From contig NZ_CP079737.1 of NCBI RefSeq assembly GCF_019916025.1, forward strand, positions 2,356,001 through 2,420,000: a stretch of DNA of 64,000 bases. The letters are read 5' to 3'. Positions 44,083-52,464 of the stretch are shown here, one piece after another (positions within the stretch are counted from its first letter, which is position 1; every line of letters starts with the position of its first letter). The notes beneath the pieces were generated by a model. It ran no database searches, was not told where the DNA came from, and saw only the letters and a list, made by a program, of their open reading frames with translations. The position numbers and the translations under genes were made by a program. Source of the DNA: Paraclostridium bifermentans (lineage in GTDB: Bacteria; Bacillota; Clostridia; Peptostreptococcales; Peptostreptococcaceae).

Positions 44083-45349
44083 ATGCTACTTTTTCAGTTT
44101 TTGAATTTTCATTTTTATCATCTTCTAATAAACCTAATTTTTTAGCTAATATCTTTGTAGTACTAGCTTGTACTATTAATGTTATTAAAATCGTCATAAA
44201 TACAACTGATGAAATTATTTGATAACCTGGAAGTTGCATAGATACAATTATTCCTGATAGAGCCGCTGGTATAACCCCTGTTTCTCTTACCCACATCATA
44301 AATAACTTATCTTTAAAATTCCATTTAGCTTGTCTATCAAATAATGTACATATTAAAACTACTAATGGTCTTGCTACAAACATTAAAACTAAAACTACTA
44401 ATAATGAAGGTAACCAGTATTGTGCTAGTGCAGATAAATCTACATGAGTTCCTAAGACTATAAATATAGCCATTCTACATAATGCTCCTACACTCTCTCT
44501 AAAGCAATGTTCTGCATGAAAATCAATATCTGGTACCCATAGTCCGAATAATTTTCTATTTCCTGCTATAAGTCCTGCTATAAATACAGCCATATATCCA
44601 CTTCCATGTAACTTAGTAGCTATTTCATAAGCTAATGCAACCTTTAAAACAGAAATTATTGGTGCATATGAGTGGAATACACCCCATTTTTTGTCTGACA
44701 CTAAAAGTGAAAATAATAAACCTATAACAACTCCAACTGCTAACCCTACTACTACTGAAATTAATAATTCCTTTGCACTTTCACCAAGTGAAAATGATCC
44801 TGATGTTATAACTGCTAATAAAGTACTTACTAGTATTGCTCCTACTGCATCATTAAATGCTGATTCACTTACTACTGTTTGCTTAATTTTATCTTTTATT
44901 GCAACTTGCTTAAATACTGGTATAAGTGCTGCTGGGTCTGTAGATGCTATTACTGCACCTATAAGTAAAGCCGTCATAATTGATACTGGGAAAATCTTAC
45001 TAGTTGCTAATCCAACTACAACCGTAGATATTACAACTCCTAAAGTTGAAAGTAAACCTACACTAATTTTAACTTTATTTAAAACTTTTAAATTTATCTC
45101 TCTACCGCCTTCATATAATATAAATGCCGATCCGAAAGTCAGTATAAGATTATTTTCTATTGGAAAAGCTTCTATACTTATTATATTTAAAACAGCTGGT
45201 CCTATTATTATTCCTGCTATTAAATATAAAATTACATCGGGTAATTTTAGTATTTCACTTAATTTACCTAATACTATACCTGTTACTACTACTACTGAAA
45301 ATATAAACAATAGATTGTTGGTAGCAATTGCCTCCATTGTATTTTCCAT
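44081..45349 (-). CDS. Cation:proton antiporter (CPA1/NhaP-like)
   Basis: A 422-residue monovalent cation/H+ antiporter with ~12 TM helices. Landmarks are GKLSEILKLPDVILYLIAGIIIGP, GSAFILYEGGREINLKVL, GAVIASTDPAALIPVFKQV (the ND-type region of CPA1 reads STDP), and SESAFNDAVGAIL with the conserved Asp. It helps pH or Na+/K+ homeostasis. The start is the ATG at 45349 with GGGGTG upstream; in-frame sequence to 45406 has no site. Monocistronic. Ion specificity is undetermined. Confidence 0.9.
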   Translation of the reverse strand: MENTMEAIATNNLLFIFSVVVVTGIVLGKLSEILKLPDVILYLIAGIIIGPAVLNIISIEAFPIENNLILTFGSAFILYEGGREINLKVLNKVKISVGLLSTLGVVISTVVVGLATSKIFPVSIMTALLIGAVIASTDPAALIPVFKQVAIKDKIKQTVVSESAFNDAVGAILVSTLLAVITSGSFSLGESAKELLISVVVGLAVGVVIGLLFSLLVSDKKWGVFHSYAPIISVLKVALAYEIATKLHGSGYMAVFIAGLIAGNRKLFGLWVPDIDFHAEHCFRESVGALCRMAIFIVLGTHVDLSALAQYWLPSLLVVLVLMFVARPLVVLICTLFDRQAKWNFKDKLFMMWVRETGVIPAALSGIIVSMQLPGYQIISSVVFMTILITLIVQASTTKILAKKLGLLEDDKNENSKTEKVA

Positions 45350-45658
45350 ACTGTTCACCCCATTCTTTCCATTAATTAGATTTCTAACTGTTTCCTTATC
45401 AAACAATTAATAATTATAGTACTCTTGAAATATAAAGTCAATTACTTAATAATTTTTCATTATATTTCAAAAACTCAAACAATTACCTTCAAAACCTTTT
45501 TATTTTAATTTTTATTAAATAATTGGTAATACCAATTTCAAGAATAAAATAAATTCACTAAAATTCTTTCTTTATTAAATCAAACAATAAAAAAGCTTAT
45601 ATAATAAACTTTTAATTTTTTATCATATAAGCATTTAATTTCAATAGTTTTTTAATTT
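45350..45658. other. Intergenic region upstream of antiporter
   Basis: No gene is seen in 309 bases. It contains a perfect palindrome with a single central base, AATTGGTAATACCAATT (45521-45537), which may be an operator, and the terminator of the M23 peptidase gene (45591-45634). Confidence 0.5.
45591..45634 (-). terminator. Terminator after M23 peptidase gene
   Basis: GCTTATAT pairs with ATATAAGC across a ~28-base AT-rich region, followed on the minus strand by TTTTTTATT. Confidence 0.65.
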
Positions 45659-46453
45659 TTATCTAGAAGTTATATCTAAAGGATTTTTTAACTCTCCATT
45701 TATCGTTACTTCAAAATGAACATGATTACCTGTTGATCGTCCTGTTGAACCTACCTTAGCAATAGGTTGACCTTTATATACTAAATCACCCTCGTTGACT
45801 ATATTTTGACTATTATGTCCATATATAGAAGTTTTTCCATCAAAATGTTTTATAGCCACTACATTTCCATATCCATTTTGAATACCTGAAAAACTTACAA
45901 CCCCATAGTCAGTAGCTAATACTTCAGTTCCATAATCAGCAGGTATATCTACACCCTTATGAAGTTTTCTTTCTTTAGTTATAGGATGAATTCTATAGCC
46001 AAAAGGAGAACTCAACTCTGTAAATCCTGGAACAGGCCAAGATCCATAATTTACTTTTCCATTCATTTCATTTTTTAAATTATTTTCTTGGTTTTCTAAA
46101 TTTTTAACTTGATCATTTAAAGGTAATTTCGACGCCTCTAAAGCTTTTATTTCTGACTCTACAGAATTTTTCAATAAATCTTCATTGTCTTTTAAGCTCT
46201 TTTCATCATCAACAAAGTTTAATTGAACAACTTCCACATCACTAGATTCTTTTTGAATTAACTTTTTTTCTTCTATAGATTTATCTATATCTGAAATTTT
46301 TTCATTGATATTTCTTTGTTCAATTTTTAAGTTGTATATATCTTTTACAATTTGTTCACCTGATGAATTTTCAGTTTCTGCTCCATATATATTAAGTGTA
46401 CTCATAGTCGTTATTAAACCTACAGCCATTAATATTTTAAAACTCTTAATCAT
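45659..46453 (-). CDS. M23 family metallopeptidase with N-terminal coiled coil
   Basis: A 264-residue exported peptidoglycan hydrolase or hydrolase activator. Signal peptide at residues 1-24. Coiled coil ~28-130 (KIEQRNINEKISDIDKSIEEKK and NQVKNLENQENNLKNE-type heptads). LytM/M23 domain ~145-255 with FGYRIHPITKERKLHKGVDIP (zinc His and Asp) and TGNHVHFEV (zinc H-x-H). All zinc ligands are present, so it may be active. The ATG follows AAGGAGG. Resembles EnvC-like and clostridial M23 proteins. Confidence 0.93.
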   Translation of the reverse strand: MIKSFKILMAVGLITTMSTLNIYGAETENSSGEQIVKDIYNLKIEQRNINEKISDIDKSIEEKKLIQKESSDVEVVQLNFVDDEKSLKDNEDLLKNSVESEIKALEASKLPLNDQVKNLENQENNLKNEMNGKVNYGSWPVPGFTELSSPFGYRIHPITKERKLHKGVDIPADYGTEVLATDYGVVSFSGIQNGYGNVVAIKHFDGKTSIYGHNSQNIVNEGDLVYKGQPIAKVGSTGRSTGNHVHFEVTINGELKNPLDITSR

Positions 46454-46615
46454 ACTTTTTCCTCCTTCTTAATAACTATTTCTTAATATAGACAAGTTAA
46501 ATATAAATTATTCAAAATTTAACTTAATATCAATCACAATGGACAATCAAGTTTAATAAAATAATATAAACTATTTGTTTAAACCTATTAATTTATTTAA
46601 AAAGGGGAAGATAAT

Positions 46616-46996
46616 ATGATTAAAAATCAAGAGGTTATCTTTGGAATTATATCTGCTATATTCATAATAATATATTCTGCATCATACATACTTTCTGATA
46701 TATATTTGATAGTCAACTCTAGAACTTTAAAATCAAATATAAATAAAGTACTCCCTACTCTTAGCAAACTAAATACACCTTCACTAATACTATCACTTGC
46801 ATGTTTAATACCTCATATTTATACATTAAAATCTAATTTTTCTATATTTGATAGTAGTTCTATGTTATTATTTGTATTGTTTATGGCAACTTGCACAAAG
46901 TTAAATTTTTTAAATAAATTAAAAATAAAACAATACTCATCTATAATTGCTTATTTATTAATAGTAAGTTTATCTGTTCATATATTTTTCAGATAA
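46616..46996 (+). CDS. Small polytopic membrane protein of unknown function
   Basis: A 126-residue protein with four predicted TM helices (VIFGIISAIFIIIYSASYIL; TPSLILSLACLIPHIYTL; SSMLLFVLFMATC; SIIAYLLIVSLSVHIFF). No motif recognised. The ATG follows AAAAGGGGAAG; a terminator follows. Divergent from the M23 peptidase gene. Confidence 0.72.
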   Translation: MIKNQEVIFGIISAIFIIIYSASYILSDIYLIVNSRTLKSNINKVLPTLSKLNTPSLILSLACLIPHIYTLKSNFSIFDSSSMLLFVLFMATCTKLNFLNKLKIKQYSSIIAYLLIVSLSVHIFFR

Positions 46997-47015
46997 AAAT
47001 TTCATTCAATATAAC

Positions 47016-47045
47016 AAAGGGATTAAGCTTTGCTTAATCCCTTTC
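47016..47045. terminator. Terminator after small membrane protein gene
   Basis: AAAGGGATTAAGC pairs perfectly with GCTTAATCCCTTT around TTT. Confidence 0.8.
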
Positions 47046-47099
47046 TAAGTTCTAAATAAAAGTAGTTTAATATACTCTTTTATCCAATTGTAAAAACTA

Positions 47100-48998
47100 T
47101 TAAAATATGTTTTTTTGATATTGAATATATTTTTGTTGAACTTCTTTCATTTTCTTTTTCATTTCTATTTGAAGATTCGATGCTGTTTCATAATCTTTAA
47201 TTTCTATAGAATCTTTTATTCTTGTAAATAAAGATTTTTTATTCATTGTATCTTTCATTAAACAATGTTTTATATAGTTTATCTCTTCCCATAATACTTC
47301 ATCTAAAACGTCCATATCATCATTTATGTGTAATTTTTTTAAACTTCTTATTATATCTATATTATCTTGTATAATTCTATTTTTAAGCTCTTTTTTCCAT
47401 TTGTCTATAGCCCCTACTTTAAATGAGTCTATTATTTTATCTGAAAATACATTTCCTTGAGTTAATGATTCTAATTTATAGCTTTGAGTTTCTAAGTTTT
47501 TCATATTCTCATATACAGTAGCTGGAGGAGTTGAAAATCTTTGATTTCTTTCTTCTTCTTCATAATCTTCAAATACATCATTTTCGTCTCTATAAGCTCT
47601 ATTTTTTTCTAGATAAAAACTATTTTCGCCTATATCTTTTGATAGTTCCTTCTCTAATTCCTTTGTACCTAATTTACTCTCAGCAACAGCCTTTATTCCA
47701 TGAATTATAGTTTGGTATGCTCCAGCTATAACTAAATAAGTATTAGATAATGGATTTGGAGATCTAAGCTCAAATCTTGTAGATAAAGGACTATTAAGAT
47801 CTCTTATAAGTCCAACTAATATAGATCTATTTCTTGATGGAACTTCATAAGAGTGACCTACTGATGTAACTATACAAACAGGGGCTTCAAAACCTGGAAC
47901 TAATCTATTGAATCCATCATTAGACGAAGTAACAAATGGGTTTAGTACTTCATAGTTTCTAAGTATTCCCATTAAAGCTCCATATCCAAACTTTGTAGTA
48001 TAATCATTTTTCATATCTTCTGGTGAAAATAAATTGACTATCTTTCCATTTTTAAGCTTTGCACTAATTCCAAAGTGAGTGTGTTCTCCACTTCCTGCAA
48101 CACTATCTAAAGGCTTAGCTTTGAAAGTTACTTCTAAACCACTTCTACAAAAAACGTCTTCTATAACTTCTCTAGCCAATAATTCATTATCCGCGCATTG
48201 AAGTGGTGTTGAATATTTCCAGTCTATTTCTAATTGTTCCATTGCATGGTTAGTTTTTCCATCTATACTAATAGAGCTTGTTATTCCTCCAACCTCTTTA
48301 TGACCCATTTCTGGTTCTACCCCTAAATTTTGAAGTATTATTAGACTATTTTCTAGACAAGTTCTTATAATTCCTTTTGTTCTTTTCCAATACTGTTCTT
48401 TTAAACTTTGAGATACATGAAGAGCTTCTATATCAGCTTTATCTTCCGGTGTGTTTACCCAAAATTCTAGTTCTGTTGCAGCAGTTAGATTTATACTTTC
48501 TATTTCATCTACGCTACTTATTCCTAGACCTTCAAGCATGTGTGGTTGTTGTGATATTATGTTCATTATAACTTCTTTTGTGTATTCTTCTGACTTTTTT
48601 AAAATCCCTCTAGAGCAAACTCTTTTTCCTTCATGTAATAAAAATGCTGGTATTTTTAAAGTTCCTATCGGTAAGTTGCACTTATTACACATATTTTCCA
48701 TATTATAATCTATATACCAAATAGCATCATTATCTGGCATTAAATCAACTTTTGCATTGTTTAATGTTGCTATATTGTATAATTCAACACTAGAACCATC
48801 AGTTTGTATCCCTGAATTTAAAAATCCTGTAATATCATCTAGAAAAAGTTCTATAGGTATTTTTTCATCTATAGCATTTCCACCTAGATCAACTCCCATC
48901 AGAGATACAAATTTTATATTTTCATGTTGAGACAATAGTTCCTTTAAATCTTTTTCATTGTGACTATGTTTTTCAATAACATATAATAAAGATTGCAT
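47100..48998 (-). CDS. Glutamine synthetase family protein, atypical long form
   Basis: A 632-residue protein with a glutamine synthetase catalytic core: ISFVSLMGVDLGGN-type beta-grasp start, LTAATELEFWV (metal Glu), GHKEVGGITSSISIDG, SGEHTHFGIS, NRLVPGFEAPVCIVTS, RNRSILVGLIRD and FELRSPNPLSNTYLVIAGAYQ. An insertion of about ten residues lies between EAPV and RNRS. A ~170-residue charged, helical C-terminal extension follows the core. The adenylylation motif is not seen. The start is ATG 48998 after GGGGG. Probably makes glutamine from glutamate and ammonia, but a divergent substrate is possible. Confidence 0.85.
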   Translation of the reverse strand: MQSLLYVIEKHSHNEKDLKELLSQHENIKFVSLMGVDLGGNAIDEKIPIELFLDDITGFLNSGIQTDGSSVELYNIATLNNAKVDLMPDNDAIWYIDYNMENMCNKCNLPIGTLKIPAFLLHEGKRVCSRGILKKSEEYTKEVIMNIISQQPHMLEGLGISSVDEIESINLTAATELEFWVNTPEDKADIEALHVSQSLKEQYWKRTKGIIRTCLENSLIILQNLGVEPEMGHKEVGGITSSISIDGKTNHAMEQLEIDWKYSTPLQCADNELLAREVIEDVFCRSGLEVTFKAKPLDSVAGSGEHTHFGISAKLKNGKIVNLFSPEDMKNDYTTKFGYGALMGILRNYEVLNPFVTSSNDGFNRLVPGFEAPVCIVTSVGHSYEVPSRNRSILVGLIRDLNSPLSTRFELRSPNPLSNTYLVIAGAYQTIIHGIKAVAESKLGTKELEKELSKDIGENSFYLEKNRAYRDENDVFEDYEEEERNQRFSTPPATVYENMKNLETQSYKLESLTQGNVFSDKIIDSFKVGAIDKWKKELKNRIIQDNIDIIRSLKKLHINDDMDVLDEVLWEEINYIKHCLMKDTMNKKSLFTRIKDSIEIKDYETASNLQIEMKKKMKEVQQKYIQYQKNIF

Positions 48999-49072
48999 TT
49001 TTATCCCCCAATTCACTGATTTTATTTTATGATTTGCAAGTTATAATGTTTTTCAGAATAAAACACTTTTAA

Positions 49073-49125
49073 TTCGCAATATAATTTATATTATTATAAT
49101 ATATTTGTATTTTGTTCGCAATATA
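49073..49125. promoter_or_regulatory. Direct repeats upstream of glutamine synthetase gene
   Basis: TTCGCAATATA occurs at 49073-49083 and again at 49115-49125, 42 bp apart, which equals four helical turns. They lie in the promoter region shared by the glutamine synthetase gene and the divergent exonuclease gene. Confidence 0.45.
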
Positions 49126-49222
49126 TTTAATTTTTTAAATTTACTTAAAAATCCTGTGTATGATTTTTTTTTTACATAGGGTATACTAAATTAATAACCA
49201 AAAATTTTTAGGAGAGATTCGT

Positions 49223-50062
49223 ATGGAATATATAGTTTTCGATTTAGAATTTAATCAGGGGTTTGATAAAGAAAATAACAAAACATTTTCTAATGAACAA
49301 TGCCCTTTTGAAATAATACAAATAGGAGCTATAAAACTTGATGCTAATTTTAATATAATCGACAAATTTAGTAGTTTTGTAAAACCCAATATATATAAAA
49401 CCATCCATCCATTCGTTGGAAAAATGACTCATATAACATTGGACAAAGTAAAAGATGCACCTTCTTTTTCAAACGTATATAAGGAATTTAGAAAGTTTAT
49501 TTCTAGCAAGTCTAGTATAATGTGCGTTTGGGGTTCTGGAGATTTAAAGGAGTTATACAGAAATATAAATTATTACTCACTTACTTCAAAAGGATTGCCC
49601 CAGTTATATATAAACGTTCAGCAGTATGCATCATCTTACTTTAATAATCCAACTGGCCAAAGTATCGGCCTTCAAAATGCTATACAAATTTTGCAACTTG
49701 AACAAGACAAAGCATACCACGATGCTTTAAACGACGCTTACTATACAGCTTTAGTTTTAAAAAATATCTACGATGAAAATATAGTTGCAGATACTTATGT
49801 ATATACACCTGTTAAATCCAATAGAACTAGATCTAAATCAGTTAAAAAGAAAGTTAACTACCTTGCTTTATTTGAAGAATTTAAAAAGATACTAGGAAGA
49901 GATTTAACTTCAGATGATAAGAAACTTATAGATTTAGCTTATAAGATGGGGAAAACTAATCAGTTTTTAATAGATGATATACCAGCTCCAACACCTAAAG
50001 CTTCACCTAAATCTAGTAAGAAAAAATCAAAACATGGTTTTAAGTATAAAAAAAGAAGATAA
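49223..50062 (+). CDS. DEDD-family 3'-5' exonuclease (KapD-like)
   Basis: A 279-residue exonuclease. ExoI/II/III motifs: YIVFDLEFNQ (D-x-E), FEIIQIGAIKLDANFN, the Asp in VWGSGDLKELYRN, and YHDALNDAYYTALVL (H-x4-D). This matches the KapD/ERI-1-like subgroup. A lysine-rich C-terminal tail (SKKKSKHGFKYKKRR) may bind nucleic acid. The ATG follows GGAGAG. Substrate (RNA or DNA) not determined. Monocistronic. Confidence 0.9.
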   Translation: MEYIVFDLEFNQGFDKENNKTFSNEQCPFEIIQIGAIKLDANFNIIDKFSSFVKPNIYKTIHPFVGKMTHITLDKVKDAPSFSNVYKEFRKFISSKSSIMCVWGSGDLKELYRNINYYSLTSKGLPQLYINVQQYASSYFNNPTGQSIGLQNAIQILQLEQDKAYHDALNDAYYTALVLKNIYDENIVADTYVYTPVKSNRTRSKSVKKKVNYLALFEEFKKILGRDLTSDDKKLIDLAYKMGKTNQFLIDDIPAPTPKASPKSSKKKSKHGFKYKKRR

Positions 50063-50089
50063 GTCCTAATTTTAGGACTTATCTTTTTT
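50057..50089. terminator. Bidirectional terminator after exonuclease gene
   Basis: AGATAAGTCCTAA pairs perfectly with TTAGGACTTATCT, followed by T residues. Confidence 0.85.
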
Positions 50090-50097
50090 ATATATTT

Positions 50098-50424
50098 TTA
50101 TGCATTCAAAAACAACATTTTTATATTTTCATATTGTGCAAACTCTACAACATCTATTGGTTTATCTTCATTTCTAAATTTGCTTTCTTTTCCTACATAT
50201 ACATTTACATTTCCAACTTGATTGTATACTTCATCTATAATATTTATAAAATCTTCACTTTTTAAGCTTTCTCCTTTAGACTTTATAAATACTACACTTT
50301 CATTATCTTCATTTCTAACTATAGACTCTATTCCAAACAAAAGACTCTCTTCTTTTATATAAACAACTTCAGCTCCTAAAGCTATCCCTTTATTTACTTT
50401 TTCTTTAAGCTGTACTATATTCAT
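50098..50424 (-). CDS. Small uncharacterised protein (108 residues)
   Basis: A soluble alpha/beta protein with a fairly regular pattern: MNIVQLKEKVNKGIALGAEVVYIKEESLLFGIESIVRNED, then NESVVFIKSKGESLKSEDFINIIDEVYNQ and NIKMLFLNA. No motif, TM segment or signal was seen. The ATG follows AGGAGGG. It is 60 bases after the exonuclease III gene on the same strand and may be cotranscribed, which would hint at a nucleic-acid role, but this is weak. Confidence 0.75.
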   Translation of the reverse strand: MNIVQLKEKVNKGIALGAEVVYIKEESLLFGIESIVRNEDNESVVFIKSKGESLKSEDFINIIDEVYNQVGNVNVYVGKESKFRNEDKPIDVVEFAQYENIKMLFLNA

Positions 50425-50484
50425 AATACCCTCCTTTATTTAACAGTTTATTAAATTATATTAAAGGTATTATGATTTTATGTT

Positions 50485-51237
50485 TTATTTTATCACTAAC
50501 TCAACTGGACAATGATCAGAACCTAGTATTTCAGTATGAATGTCTGCTGATACCAGTCTATCTTTTAACTTATCAGATGCACAGAAATAATCAATTCTCC
50601 ATCCAGCATTATTGTTTCTAGCATTAAATCTATATGACCACCAGCTGTATACGCCTTCTTTATCTGGATTAAAGAATCTATAAGTATCTATAAATCCTGA
50701 ATTTAAAAAATCTGTGAATTTATTTCTTTCATCATCTGTAAATCCAGCATTTTTTCTATTTGTCTTAGGATTTTTCAAATCTATCTCTGTATGAGCTACA
50801 TTTAAATCCCCACACATTATAACAGGTTTTATCTCATCTAACCTATTTAAATAATCTCTAAAATCATCTTCCCACTTCATTCTATATTCAAGTCTTTTTA
50901 AACCCTGTTGTGAATTTGGAGTATATACTGTCACAAAGTAAAAATCTTCAAATTCTAATGTTATAACTCTTCCTTCATTATCATGCTCTTCTATTCCTAT
51001 TCCATACTTAACATCTAATGCCTTATTTTTTGAAAATACAGCAGTCCCTGAATAACCTTTCTTTTGAGCATAATTCCAGTAATCGTAATATCCTTCAAGA
51101 TCTAAATCAATTTGACCTTCTTGAAGTTTTGTTTCTTGCAAACAAAATATATCTGCATCTATTTCTTTAAAAAATTCCATAAAGCCTTTAGTTACACAAG
51201 CTCTCAGGCCGTTTACATTCCAAGATATAAATTTCAT
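50485..51237 (-). CDS. xth: Exodeoxyribonuclease III
   Basis: A 250-residue EEP-family AP endonuclease/3'-5' exonuclease. It has KFISWNVNGLRACVTKGF, DIFCLQETKLQEGQ (metal Glu), GYSGTAVFSK, TVYTPNSQQGLKRLEYR, ICGDLNVAHTEIDLKNPK, and GWRIDYFCAS with the C-terminal LGSDHCPVELVI. These are the ExoA/Xth motifs for base-excision repair of abasic sites. The ATG follows AAAGGAG. It is 17 bases downstream of the GalT-like gene and so cotranscribed. Confidence 0.96.
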   Translation of the reverse strand: MKFISWNVNGLRACVTKGFMEFFKEIDADIFCLQETKLQEGQIDLDLEGYYDYWNYAQKKGYSGTAVFSKNKALDVKYGIGIEEHDNEGRVITLEFEDFYFVTVYTPNSQQGLKRLEYRMKWEDDFRDYLNRLDEIKPVIMCGDLNVAHTEIDLKNPKTNRKNAGFTDDERNKFTDFLNSGFIDTYRFFNPDKEGVYSWWSYRFNARNNNAGWRIDYFCASDKLKDRLVSADIHTEILGSDHCPVELVIK

Positions 51238-51254
51238 ATTTTTCTCCTTTGTAT

Positions 51255-52205
51255 CTACTTAAATTTTATTTTTTTTGCAAAGTCTTGTGGCTTAGTTGAA
51301 GATACATATATTCCATTACTTACTTCAAATCCCCCAAAGTTATATTTTCTAGGAATTACATGGAAATGCAAATGAAATAAATTATCATTTTCTAATCCCT
51401 TTGGATGCGCATGCATACATAAATTAAAAGGCATATATCCACATTCAATGTATATTTTTTCAAATACTTTTTTAAATATATAGGCAAGTTCATTTAAGTT
51501 TACTTCACTTAAGTTTTCAAACTTAGAACTATCTTTACATATTATTCTAACTTCATTGTTATACATGGATGCATATGGAATTAACACCAAAAACTTTTCT
51601 CCGTTATGCACAACTCTTTCATTTAAACTTATTTCTTCATTTATTACTTTCTCATACAAACTTTCTTTTTTACTTTCATAGTACTCTTTTAGTATCTCTA
51701 CTTCATTTTTTATATATTTAGGTACTAAAGACATAGAAATAATTTGTGAATGAGGATGAGCTAAAGATGCTCCAGCCTTCTTAAGAAAGTTCTTAAATAT
51801 ACTAATATATACAGTGTCTTTATTTTCTATATACTCTTTATACCTATTTTGGTATGCGAGAAACATATTTTTAAATTCAATTTCACTCATATTATAAAAA
51901 GAACCATTGTGTCTGTATGTATCTATAATAACTTCATGAATTCCACTTATTCCTATTGCCCCTTCTTCTATTATTGGATATTTATTATAAATAGATTTAC
52001 ATATCCATCCAGAATCACCCTTTATTTGAAAAGTAGTTCCTGCTGAAAGTTCTTCATTCCCTCTACAAAATGGGCACTTCTCTTCATAAATGTTAGCTAA
52101 TTCTTTTTCATCTTCAATTTTTTTCATATCAGTCGGTCTACCTGTTCTATCAGGAGCAAATATAATTACATCTCCACTAAATAAATCTACCCTTAAATCA
52201 CTCAA
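51255..52205 (-). CDS. Galactose-1-phosphate uridylyltransferase-like HIT superfamily protein
   Basis: A 316-residue protein with the GalT signature. N-terminal zinc motif CPFCRGNEE, active-site ASLAHPHSQIISM (H-P-H-x-Q, nucleophilic His) and C-terminal FHLHFHVIPRKYNFGGFEV with the H-x-H-x-H pattern. GalT moves UMP between UDP-glucose and galactose-1-phosphate. No galK or galE is near, so the substrate may differ (a UTP:sugar or ATP adenylyltransferase is possible). The start is TTG 52205, 6 bases after GAGGTG. Cotranscribed with xth. Confidence 0.85.
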   Translation of the reverse strand: MSDLRVDLFSGDVIIFAPDRTGRPTDMKKIEDEKELANIYEEKCPFCRGNEELSAGTTFQIKGDSGWICKSIYNKYPIIEEGAIGISGIHEVIIDTYRHNGSFYNMSEIEFKNMFLAYQNRYKEYIENKDTVYISIFKNFLKKAGASLAHPHSQIISMSLVPKYIKNEVEILKEYYESKKESLYEKVINEEISLNERVVHNGEKFLVLIPYASMYNNEVRIICKDSSKFENLSEVNLNELAYIFKKVFEKIYIECGYMPFNLCMHAHPKGLENDNLFHLHFHVIPRKYNFGGFEVSNGIYVSSTKPQDFAKKIKFK

Positions 52206-52464
52206 ATTTAACACCTCTATTCAGAGTATTTATTAATTAATTAATTTTTAAATATATACTTAATATAATATCTTCAAAATACTACTTTGCTATAATATTT
52301 TTTGTAAATCTATAGTTATAATTTTACATATTTTATCACAGATTGTAAATCTTATAAAACCCTTATGATATCTGAAAAAACTGAGTGCTTTTTACCTTCG
52401 TTTATGATATTATTCTCTTGTAAGGGGATTTTACATATTTTTCATAATACAGGGGGTATTAAAA

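Noticed and set aside
49040-49066. CodY-like box upstream of glutamine synthetase gene
   Set aside because: About five mismatches to AATTTTCWGAAAATT, too weak to call.
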